DNA of 64,000 bases, taken from Schizochytrium sp. TIO01. Lineage: Eukaryota; Sar; Bigyra; Thraustochytrida; Thraustochytriidae. Positions 51,601 through 60,369 of the stretch are shown in pieces (the stretch's first letter is position 1; each line of letters starts with the position of its first letter). A program made the translations under genes and the position numbers. The DNA is taken from positions 9,645,761 to 9,709,760 of the forward strand of contig SMSO01000031.1 in NCBI GenBank assembly GCA_004764695.1, read 5' to 3'. The notes beneath the pieces are model-generated. The model worked only from the letters and a program-made list of their open reading frames with translations, was not told the origin of the DNA and ran no database searches.

Positions 51601-52366
51601 TTGCTTCTACACTTATCAATACTTAGAGCTGAAGAATCAATTCGTTCAGTACGCTGCTGTGATTATGGTTGCAATCGTCGATGCGACAACTCGAGTCTGG
51701 CTCACAGCATTGTTAACAAAAGGTATTGTTGCCGTGCTTAATGAAGCGGATGAAATTCAAGCATACCTTTTTGCAATTCGTACAGTGAAAATTGGATTTG
51801 CACTTGTACAGGGTTTCTCCATGGCACGTTTAAATAGCTTCGGTGCCTTTATTCTTGCCAACATTACCAATAACATGGTAGAAATTGGGATGCTCTTTCT
51901 GAGTGCATTCCGTCGCCACCATCCGCGAGCACCACACATCCGTGTCCACATTGCGAACGCACTAGGGTTGCCTGGTTGGCAGATGTTCCCACAAAAGACA
52001 CGTCTGGAAACTGCACTGCTAATTCGAACTCAAGAGGCTGCGGAACTGCTGGCTGTATCCTTTGGGCCAATCATTAGTCAAATTCCACTGTACCTTGACA
52101 ATGGAAGTCGTCTTGGAATTGAAGCTCTTCCATGGTGGCAAGTTGTCATTCGGACTGCTTTCATGGTCTGTGTCATTGAAATCCCTGTAGATCTCCTGAA
52201 AAATTGGATGTCGACACGCGTCTTTGGTCTAGACACGTTCCATGTGCGTCCGCAAGTTCTTGATACTTATGCAATTTGCTATATGGCTATCATGTCACTT
52301 CTTGGATTTCTCTCTGTGTTGGTTGGTCATGAGTTGTACATCCTCTGGGAGATCATATTTGACTGA
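48638..52366 (+). CDS. Dead lipid-phosphatase-like domain fused to an unknown multi-pass membrane domain (copy 2)
   Basis: 1,242 residues from ATG 48638 to TGA. It has the same plan as copy 1, 3 kb upstream: acidic then basic N-terminus (1-280); a six-helix phosphatase-like block (about 285-550) with the outside loop PDFLARCGPQCLENVTW (about 384); an acidic and basic linker (560-780); then AYWDPDYKTKIR and the shared unknown domain (about 800-1,240), with RRHHPRAPHIR, LGLPGWQMFPQKT, IEIPVDLL and RVFGLDT. C1 is SP instead of RP, the PSGH site is replaced (GGVSNSLAI), and the C3-position His (GKHDQ, about 527) is kept, exactly as in copy 1. The shared losses imply one ancestral inactivation before the tandem duplication. 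It ends directly after the last helix, without the poly-Asp tail of copy 1. I do not recognise the C-terminal domain. Confidence 0.92.
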   Translation: MPGSGDGATIEGSGVEEDFENKLERTSTPPISFLVDKFAAVRSRSGDDDGDCVAKLEVEKREDEESATGVSRICDANSSYQDDEEEGYASDGESDNDEGYDDSDVDTFLEDEELEKKHGSTSKDSWKMRDAQDREQQVELEIDMSKVERTSLLQEVLEEDLKDNVGNEASTPRRLKRMHGARMRAEDLQSLTSREDDCEVCNYDDLSFASKIFYILFSSRDKLHRKLENERRREIRAQRTFQQMCRNRREKKRRTLYWERVRPGYRPKISLYELLRARYPFYSPSFARDYQGIVLMLIIAAILYGVDYYKTSTFILDDPSINHPLHRDITWFSSILAVVPYILLYFNFFHDRETMHAVALATAGSVTTIFMVGLMMSGTWGSLSPDFLARCGPQCLENVTWMRTNNSYKVAQCGYSDPRLSDDHTILICPLRHLSLEEACGGLAKGMPLHANDYCVGPVNHYADFYALAKGYRGGVSNSLAIIVAVCYIFAVVIFRRRGWVYGSLAMVYAACSVCAVWGLLLAYGKHDQVACILSMVMGLLFAISISNLYFDPHTGIARRRPPFTLHFVNWWRGDEDSSESESEIFDSASEFGDSEYSEHDGDTADDQNKNDDDDDEDDEEDEEDDVEKAFERTLSSPTEESHINSVHSAPASLLHDGEETPGSLDGSLVETRRSKFASRLQPVKPIKGNELALEAGLFDHAPRTPQNENRYYSMVRERELEHQRKERLKHGSEIIRQQKQRVRERSMDTVSSFIPSIATKPRQSSSIPTTHPSSTTMRRRRIQPRAYWDPDYKTKIRADGFSYTYMFRRMLGRELTALQDVRPAHIIVLGALAVMYFLFLRVYGRTTNSVMWIALTLELSLYPIYESFAIHSIIWRSDMSVSGWATLLGLGTSLAVWVGSTIKAHSDGIEEESPRYWVTFLSAYIGAKSTYIVTHVLVSLLLWYRLEHDGNMFRISLRPGLATSVPFKFLLMIPALAFTTLALLIVLCFYTYQYLELKNQFVQYAAVIMVAIVDATTRVWLTALLTKGIVAVLNEADEIQAYLFAIRTVKIGFALVQGFSMARLNSFGAFILANITNNMVEIGMLFLSAFRRHHPRAPHIRVHIANALGLPGWQMFPQKTRLETALLIRTQEAAELLAVSFGPIISQIPLYLDNGSRLGIEALPWWQVVIRTAFMVCVIEIPVDLLKNWMSTRVFGLDTFHVRPQVLDTYAICYMAIMSLLGFLSVLVGHELYILWEIIFD

Positions 52367-54170
52367 GCTTGTAGCATTTGCCACTCTGCAAAGTGCTACT
52401 CATAGAAATGCACTATTTTGTAATAGAAAAATACTGTACCTCCATTTTATCGACCATTTGTATGTATGAATAATCAATCAGATCAATTCAAGAATATTCT
52501 ATTTTTTATCACAAGACTATTGAGTACGAAAGTCACCTATGATTTTACTTAATTAATGCACATTAAAATTTACAGATTACACTTTATTACCATTTTAAAA
52601 GGGCATTTCTAATATACAACATGCGCCTGCATCATTATTCAATTGTTTGTTTGTTTGTTTGTTTGAAAACGTTGCGCAACGAAGAGTCAGGCGAAACATG
52701 ATTCTAAAATGGAGATCGACAAGCTCGACCATAAGCTCGGAAAAAAGACCCTAATTTTCCGTTAGTCATTTTGGTCCTGTGAATTTCAGCTCTGACCAGT
52801 GGTGAATCGATATCCTGATTTTCAATCGTTTGATTTTTCATGTAAAATAACTTGATACCAAACTTCGCCCGGAAGCCGCTTACGAAGCGCTCCATTCTGG
52901 AGTCTTTGAGGAAGAAAGTCCCTTCAAAACAATGATATAGCAGTATACGGGGAGGGGTGTTTAACACCAGTAGAAACAACCAAGAACATGAAACTGAATA
53001 GCAGAAACGGGTAGTCACAGAACCGACTCAATATTACAATTGTTTTATTTATTTGGACGTTCAGTTGACCCTCTTCAAATAAATGCAGCGGATATTGCTA
53101 TCTTCGTTCACAACAATTTACCAAAAATCCATATTGTCATGCGCGAATCTAGCGCCTCAAATCTTGTACAGTCTTGTGGTACAGTGAATATGAGCCTCTA
53201 TACCAGCCTTGCTTCTCTGAACTAAACGCAGCGAGCGGGTCTCCACACTGTTCGATTGCCAGAACTATCAGATTGAACCCTCTATTGATTCCGTGTACTG
53301 CGATGCGCGTTCCCTGGAGCTCCTTTTGTTTCGCATACAATACCATTCTTGTAGTCAAGCCGTCTGCTAGACTTGTGGACCCCTCACGCAGCCTTCACAA
53401 AACGGTTTAAATCTTATGGACTTTCCTCAACTATGTCTCTTTACCACCTGTCGACACAAGTGTTTGGACAGGTTTTAACCTTGCAATAACCCTCTATGCT
53501 GTAGCCATAGGAACAAAACCAGCCCAAGAATATGTTTCACAACATAGTGACACCAAGCACTTCGCAGCAATGTTCTTATACCAATCATCAGTTCCACAAG
53601 AAGTGGCGTAGAACATTTCTTATGCGATCCTTGCTCAGAAATCACATGAACTCTATAGGTTTATATCTTCTTCACGCGAGTTCGCTTTGTAAGATTAGCG
53701 AGGGCCAAGCCTTGACCACGTTAATTTAAAACTTCACTAGCGCTTTAAGAATGGCATTTCGAAAGGACGGCGCTGATAAGTTTGTTTTATTCCCTTTCCA
53801 GGGGGGTGAAGCCTGCTAGAAGGTTTGAATCCACCATGTCTTGACATCACCCTAGTAAAACTTTCATACATCTGTTCCGGAATCTATTCAAATTACAGGT
53901 ATTACCTTTTGTCTCTGGTCTAAAATTCTACTTTAAAATCGAAGCTCATTGTTTTAGCATAAGACAGACTTCAGACCAGTGGACAACTACTAAAAATTGT
54001 TAATGGGAATTAAAGTGGGGATTAAGACGACTCCGCAATAGGTAAAATCAACTATTTCATTATCATGGCCATCTGATTTTCTCTTTTGCAGAGCGAAGCA
54101 GCGAGAAGTAGCTTAGCTTCACTGCTAGCGAACCCTTGGGGGCTTACAGACTCCAAAATATTGATGATAG
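52367..54170. other. Convergent spacer, 1.8 kb
   Basis: Lies between the end of copy 2 (plus) and the end of the 7TM gene (minus). A GTTT tetranucleotide tract (about five units) lies at 52644-52665. ORFs at 52704-53018 (minus) and 53040-53410 (both strands) are short and unrecognised. Confidence 0.5.
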
Positions 54171-55151
54171 CTATGGTAAGATTTCGTTCTTACCACTTGT
54201 TCGGGGATAACTGTAATTAGAGGAAGCGACTTTAGAAAGAACAGTCCTTGACTTGCCTCTCCATGCAGATTCTGTTATTTTAATTAAGCAGAAAAGATTT
54301 ACCCCTGAGTCTACAGGCGTTAAAGTCCAATTTAGTAAATAGTAGCTATACGAATAACTATCAACTTTTTTCAGGTATTCGTATATCGTTACGATGACAA
54401 GGAAAACAAATGAACTAACAATAGCAATTGTGCTCCACTTCAAATTTTTTCTAGCTGCCTCCCTCAGACGATTAAAGCTTTGATTTTCGCTTGCATTTTG
54501 AAAGAGAAGAAGATTCTTGTACACAGGAATAAGAAAAAGAAGAAGAAATGCGATATAAGTGTTTGTCGTAGCCATGGTAAAAATTATCGTCACCCACCAC
54601 GGCAGAATTGCAATGTATGTACATGTTAGATTAGGGAAAAGGCGACCGTGCATGATCAACATAAGAACCCAAGCAAAGGCAATTCCACCTATCGTGCCCC
54701 ATTTGGCAACAAAGCTGGATATTTTGAGCACCGAGGTCTTTTCTAAGCTTCCTGTGCCCACTTTAGAACGTTGTAAGAAAATCAAATTGGCGACACCGTA
54801 GGAAAGGACTTGAAAGAAAGGGACCAATGGGGCGAGTATATTACAAAGGTTAAAATGTTCGTACGGCACCTCAATTATCGAGAGAATAAATATAGTCAAG
54901 TTTGTGATGAGAACACAGAGGATGTGTAGAAATAACAGCTTCAATACGTAGAGCTGAGCAGGAGCTCGGCTTACATGCCGCTTGAAAAACACCACGTAAA
55001 GAGCAAAGCTCAAACTACATATTACGAAAACGCCGCTTCCAAATGTCTGTACGAGGTGGAAAACATGTGATGTTGCTGTTTCGTGAAAAGTTGGATCAAC
55101 AACAATTGTAGAATTCCAGTTGCGCACGACAACAGTTTCCCAAAAATCCAT
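54171..55151 (-). CDS. Orphan seven-helix receptor-like membrane protein
   Basis: 326 residues from ATG 55151 (the frame opens four codons earlier at a TTG). A 30-residue N-terminus with an Asn-Ser-Thr glycosylation site precedes seven hydrophobic segments at about 33-58, 69-94, 104-128, 148-168, 181-208, 242-264 and 274-294. A basic loop lies between helices 5 and 6, and a basic/Ser C-terminal tail follows, as in G-protein-coupled receptors. The class A DRY and NPxxY motifs are absent, so it does not fit the rhodopsin family; cAMP-receptor-like and fungal-type 7TM families are alternatives I cannot confirm. Topology suggests an outside N-terminus. No intron is evident. Membrane location is sure; the receptor role is inference. 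Confidence 0.8.
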   Translation of the reverse strand: MDFWETVVVRNWNSTIVVDPTFHETATSHVFHLVQTFGSGVFVICSLSFALYVVFFKRHVSRAPAQLYVLKLLFLHILCVLITNLTIFILSIIEVPYEHFNLCNILAPLVPFFQVLSYGVANLIFLQRSKVGTGSLEKTSVLKISSFVAKWGTIGGIAFAWVLMLIMHGRLFPNLTCTYIAILPWWVTIIFTMATTNTYIAFLLLFLIPVYKNLLLFQNASENQSFNRLREAARKNLKWSTIAIVSSFVFLVIVTIYEYLKKVDSYSYSYYLLNWTLTPVDSGVNLFCLIKITESAWRGKSRTVLSKVASSNYSYPRTSGKNEILP

Positions 55152-57111
55152 GGTTTTCTCCAAGATTCTGAGCTGTATACCCTAGAAAGAATTTCGCATA
55201 CATTACCTTGGCTCTGCCTTGACCCTAAGCAAAAACACAGGGTAGTTGGCCTACTGCATCAGTAAATGTTGAAGAAACAGCAATGCTCCTGAATGCTCTT
55301 GACCAGATCTTAAGTTCACTCATGTACAGAACAAGTTTGAAGTTTGGTTACTCGAATAAGCTTTCAGATCAATCATTTTATTTACGTTCCTAGGACTGCA
55401 AGAGTTTTAGCTAATATATTCGAATACACCGTAAGGTTTACATTGATTGACATGGCAAAACGACAATTTTTCTTAATAAGATAAGGCCTAGTGATGAGCA
55501 TACACAAATTTAGGGTTCATGTGCTCGAGATGAAAGGCATGTCTCCACTCTTCCCTCACTATCTTTGGAATGTGCTTTTTCAGTTCCGTTTGATTTTTTA
55601 AAAATTAAAAAATGAAATCATAACCTGCTACTAGTCAGAGAAGCGAGCTAACTTTCGGAGCACTCGAACTTGCCAGTCTGCAACGACCGGGGTGATTGTC
55701 TGAAGACTTCAAAGCTCTGCTTTAAAACTGAAATACTACCGCGTATCAATTTGGGCAGGGATATATTTGTTTGGTCTCTAATAGTTGTGCACAGACGCGG
55801 CAAAAACAAATGAAGTGCTGTAACGCATTCTTTCTGATTTTACTAGATAGCCAAAAGAAAAAGGTTTAAAGCTTTCAACAATTCGTTGTTGGTTCCTAGT
55901 AAGATAACACAGATAGTTGCACTGACGCTACTGACAGCACAGTAGTAGATTCGTAACTTCCAACCCTCTTTTTTATTATTTCTATTTTTTATAATGTTCT
56001 TTCTGAGTTCAAACGGCTAAAAGTCAAAATCTCAAACAAAAATAGGAGAGTTCATGTATAAGTACTCTCAAATACTAGTATTTTATCCTCCAGGGAATCG
56101 AGTTTATTCCATCGATGCCGCGATACCAGTAGGCAGTACATAAGCGTTCATGTGTTTTTATCTGAAATGCACTTCCTAGTACATCTTCCATGAGGTCAGA
56201 AAAGAAAACTCGCAGGGGGGAGAGAGAACACTTGAGGAAATAGGCAGAAATATAGGGCAAAACGTTCTAATTCTCGCAAAGTTGAGGTTCGTATGCATCG
56301 CTCTTGTGAATAAGTTGGAATCAATAGACTAGCTGCGAGTAAAACATCTAGAAGGAAAGTTGGGCGCTATATGTATGGATTTGTCAACCGAAGAGTCTAG
56401 AAAAAACACAATTGGAAAATGCTACTATTTTGCTTGTGAACTCTACATAGCAAATCTTCGGTTATGTGAAGTAAGGAGAATATAGCTCAATGGTTTTGCT
56501 ACAACATCACATGTTTGAGTAAACTAGCCAGGTATCAAGAGGCCAAAATATCATGATGAACTGACTATTGGTTAGTTTAGAACAGAATACAGAATTATTA
56601 AACAGAATACTGTTCTAGAACGTTTCATCTACCCCCTACGCTAACTCATCGTCGTTCTAAGCGCAAGTTTTTTTGCTGAGTTGGAAGAAAAACTTTTGTC
56701 AGTCTACTGTTCATTTTCACTGTGACTATCGCTATAGAGAGAAATGGGTTAAAATCTTTTTAATTAACAACTTATCCACTGACCCTGGCAGTAGTAATAG
56801 AAACAATTACTGAAAAGTGAAAGCAATAGCCGCAAGATATTATCGTGGATTTCGACTATCATAGAGCTTCGCGAAACTTAGAATACAATTTGAATACTAC
56901 TAGGTACCCAAAATTCCTGAAAGTGTCAAACATTGTGTCTATTTGCTCACCTGTTAAAAAAGAGGTAGGTTGGGTACAGCAAGCTAATCTCTCGATTGAA
57001 CTCTAAAAATAAATAACATACTGCACTTTAGACGCAAGACTGCATATTACTATGCAAAATTTGATTAGCTTCAGGATAAGTATATAAGTATGGTACATGT
57101 GCAAAATTTGA
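55152..57111. other. Spacer, 2 kb
   Basis: Contains the promoter side of the 7TM gene and the 3' flank of the MscS gene, both minus-strand genes. AT rich throughout. No ORF over 62 codons has protein-like texture and no repeat stands out. Confidence 0.55.
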
Positions 57112-58463
57112 TTAGGTTTCAAGATGGACACCCTTCTTTTCGGCCCACTCTGTCAGTCGCAGCAATACAGAAGAACGAGCACGAGAGTATGCAATATGCG
57201 GAAGCGGCGCAACCTCCCAAGTAACGTAATAGCTTGGAGTCGGATTCCGCAGACGCTTGCCGGGGACATGCATATCGAGACGCTGTACCTCAGCTCCAGA
57301 GGCAAGATAAACTACTGAGCACTTTTGCACTGAAGGATCTCTTTCCACACAATTCTTAATTTCCTGAAGCATGTCCCGGTAATATACAGCGGTATGTTGA
57401 ATATGGGAACTTTGAAAATGAAGCTGGATGGAGTTTTCACGTCGATGAGCCTTTGAGTGATTGATTAAGGGCCATGCTAGAAAATCTGACCCCGGAATGT
57501 GCAAAATATTGTACCCATTTTGTTGAATAGCCACATCAATCGCGCCTATACGCAGTACCCGACCCGTGACTCCTCGAATCTGGATAATGTCTCCAATAAG
57601 AACGTCGCGGTCGACGAGTAATGTAATACTGCCGATGACATCGCGCAGTAAGGAGACGGTCCCAAGTATAATAGCAATGCCCACAAATGAATCAAAGAGT
57701 GATGAAACAGCCTCTCCAAGTTCTGGGGCACGATGTAGATATGCAAGAAAGTTGATTATTCCTAGTACAATTGACACAACAATCACAATAAAAGGTAGGA
57801 CACTTCGCAGGTATTCAATCAGCAAGGGATCTCGAATTTGCTTTGCCGTAATGAAAACTGCAATGAACTCAGCGTAGCGTAATAATCGATAAATTAAATA
57901 CGGAGAAAATAGCAAAGCGACAAGTGCGAGGAGACCTGAAATTACTGAGCGGAAAGCCTCAGGAAAAAGTTTTGAAGAGAAAATCACATAGACCCACAAT
58001 ATATACAATAGAATTCTCGTGGGCTGCGACAATAGCCTGATACCCTTCCTGTAGCAAAGCACCAGGACAGCTTATTCTTTAGGTCAATAATCCAGAATTT
58101 CAATTCGGTACAATAATATCACAAGTATTCTTCTCACAGCTTTAAACAATGTAAGTTGGCGATGTTGAGCGCATGTGTCTTTCACATCAAAAGATGGCGC
58201 TACATGCGATCTCAGCCTGATCCAAAATACTTTGCATGTGGTAACTTTTTTCTCGCTTCATTACCCCATCATTCAGTCTTCAGCCCCTACTCCAGGCAAC
58301 TCTGAACGTACCTCGTGAGAATAGTTGCGACCCGAGAGTCTTCCGCCAGCGTTGAGACCAGCGACACAATGAAGCCATGCTGGGCACGGACAGTGAAGAA
58401 GCCAGCGATGCCGCCTCCCAAGACCACCCAGCTGGTCACCGAGACGTCTGATTCCTCGCTCAT
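57112..58463 (-). CDS. MscS-family mechanosensitive channel, two exons
   Basis: The coding sequence joins exon 1 (58463 down to 58312) and exon 2 (58048 down to 57112), giving 362 residues. Exon 2 alone has no ATG near its start and is closed upstream by a TAA at 58074. Exon 1 supplies an ATG and 50 codons (MSEESDVSV start), and both the phase and the Arg codon at the junction fit. Helices lie at about 10-25, 58-75, 80-100, 128-150 and 157-185. The MscS core follows: a pore-helix-like segment rich in Gly/Ala/Ser/Val, then GDIIQIRGVTGRVLRIGAID and HIPGSDFLAWPLIN (the usual beta-domain pattern ending P-N-S and N-x-S), and an alpha/beta C-terminus. It should be a tension-gated channel in the plasma or an organelle membrane. 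A divergent Fip1 gene starts 347 bases away. Confidence 0.88.
58049..58311 (-). other. Spliceosomal intron in the MscS gene, 263 bases
   Basis: The donor ACGAG|GTACGT at 58312/58311 and the acceptor GCTTTGCTACAG|G at 58049/58048 are both good matches. Joining leaves AG plus G, an Arg codon, and keeps the open frame on both sides. Confidence 0.8.
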
Positions 58464-58810
58464 GTCGTCACGAGCGATTCGATCCTAGGTCTGCTCGTGA
58501 CCCTTGAGATTAATTAAATTGGTCTGGTCTAGATGTTTTTGATCTTCATTGACCAATCTCGTCTTTAAGTTAGATGTCTGCAAATGAATTGTTTCCCTTT
58601 ATCCCGCTTTCCGGTCTACACTTTAAAGTATAACAAACTGCCCACAAGTCGGATATCCAATTGCACTCTCTCCAAATAATTCCTATCCGACAATTTGTCG
58701 ATTTTTTAATTTGATGATCAATGGATTTTAGCGCTCGGCAGACCACGATCGAGAAGGGAGCTCGCCCCAGGTGCCGCTCTGTACTAGGTGCAACTTAGCT
58801 TTTGGTGGAG
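58464..58810. promoter_or_regulatory. Divergent promoter region (MscS minus, Fip1 plus)
   Basis: 347 bases separate the start codons of two divergent genes, so both 5' UTRs and core promoters must lie here. AT-rich blocks (TTAATTAAATT at about 58512, TTTTTTAATTTGATG at about 58703) are candidate nucleosome-free or TATA-like elements. No specific factor site is claimed. Confidence 0.5.
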
Positions 58811-59596
58811 ATGCCAGCACGAAAGAAGGTGAAGCTGGAGGAGGTGCCAGAAGTCATATCGAGCGACGACGATGCGCTTCGTGGCGACACTCATGGCGGC
58901 CAAAACGACGGCGACGCGAGCGACAAGGGTGTCGAAAGTGGCCAAGTCACCAAGGGCGAAACTCTATCTGGCCGCGAAGAAAGCTCTAAAGAAGAGAATG
59001 CGGATGACCAAGGACATGGAAGTGGCACCGAAGAGGCGAAGAAAGATAGCGATGGTGCTGACCACAACGATGAAGATGACGACGCGGACAGCGATGATGA
59101 CGGGATTGAGCTCGTTTTAAGAGGCGCTGAAGAGCTAGGGCAGCTCACAGAAAACCCTTATGCCGAGGAGGACGAAGCTGGAGCTGGAGGGTCTCAGGAC
59201 GGCGGCGAGGATGGAAAGGATGGCAATATCGACGGGGAGAATGGCCAGCACGATGAAGATGGTGAGGATGAAGACGACGAATACGACTCTGAGAAATTCA
59301 AATTTAGCCATGGAAATAAACGAAAGAGGTACCCGAAGCTTCCAGGAAGGGCTGGTACGATCAATGCGGAGAACTACACACAGTTTCACTCGGAGCTTGG
59401 TAAACGTAACACCCCGTTCGAAGTTGACCTCTCGCAGATGGTCGACAAGCCGTGGGCACGCCTAAACGCAAGTCTAGATGACTTCTTTAATTTTGGATTC
59501 AACGAGCAGAGCTGGAAAGAGTACGCTGCACGTCAAGTTGCCTTACGCATATATGAGCTCGACAAGTCAAAGGATGGAAATGGATCTTCTTCATGA
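58811..59596 (+). CDS. Fip1-like pre-mRNA polyadenylation factor
   Basis: 261 residues from ATG 58811 (the frame opens three codons earlier at a TTG). The Fip1 signature occupies about 202-242: VDKPW (KPW anchor), then DDFFNFGFNEQSWKEY, with the invariant D-F/Y-F-N-F/Y-G-F-N-E-x-x-W pattern. Upstream are about 170 residues of Asp/Glu/Gly/Ser-rich disorder with a basic patch (GNKRKRYPKLPGRAG) at about 168-182. Fip1 bridges poly(A) polymerase and the cleavage/polyadenylation complex in the nucleus. Animal proteins add an Arg-rich C-terminus; here the protein stops about 15 residues after the motif, as in minimal yeast-like forms. It is divergent from the MscS gene. Confidence 0.9.
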   Translation: MPARKKVKLEEVPEVISSDDDALRGDTHGGQNDGDASDKGVESGQVTKGETLSGREESSKEENADDQGHGSGTEEAKKDSDGADHNDEDDDADSDDDGIELVLRGAEELGQLTENPYAEEDEAGAGGSQDGGEDGKDGNIDGENGQHDEDGEDEDDEYDSEKFKFSHGNKRKRYPKLPGRAGTINAENYTQFHSELGKRNTPFEVDLSQMVDKPWARLNASLDDFFNFGFNEQSWKEYAARQVALRIYELDKSKDGNGSSS

Positions 59597-60369
59597 GTTT
59601 GTGATTCATTCATCCTACCGCGCAGCTTGGAGTAAAGACAGGATCAGTCATCGAACCAAAAAGGCTCACTATTTAAACTTACAGGTGCCCTGGATCTAGG
59701 TGACAAGAAAGCTTAAAGCTGTGTTTCAAATAGCTTTCTCTTTTGAAGGCTGACAATCAAATCGCATTATCACAATATTCGATGCATCTATTGTACAGAG
59801 CACCCCACTTCAAGTTAAGCCCGACTTTACTTACTATCAGTAAACAACATGCTAAGGCTAATTATCCCAACCGAAGGCACCCATAAGAGATTTCCTGTTC
59901 CTCAACAACTCGAGCCTTCCTTTGTACCTTTCAGTTCCTTCATCTTCCGTTCCTAAATGTTCTTTTTTGCTTATTTTTCTATCAACTTAATAATACGTTA
60001 TAATTTTCTAAAGGTAACAATAGCGTTTGCACACGATGTTCAACTACACCCTAACTGAATGAATCGAATCAGATTCAACATTGCCTCCACGCTTATACAT
60101 CAATTCAATACAAGCACACACAGCTACAACATCTGAGTCTTCCCTTCGAAAACAATCTTTTTATTAAACTCTCGTTCATGAGAACCTTCTCAACAACAAT
60201 GTCGCTAACGATCGTCTACCAGTCCTTTTTACCCGCACCACATTTATTAGATTATATCTAAAGAAAACCAACAGACTATCATCTACCCTTCAACACATAA
60301 CTTTTGCCCTTGTATAAGCATAATATAATACTCAGACATGAACCCTGATGAAATTTTACATCCTGGCTC
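59597..60369. other. Spacer between Fip1 gene and satellite
   Basis: 773 bases with the 3' flank of the Fip1 gene. A/T-rich with short CA-rich stretches (about 60100-60130). No ORF worth calling and no copy of the satellite unit before about 60370. Confidence 0.55.

Noticed and set aside
53810-53870. tRNA-like TTTGAATCC segment
   Set aside because: No acceptor stem or D arm can be paired around it.
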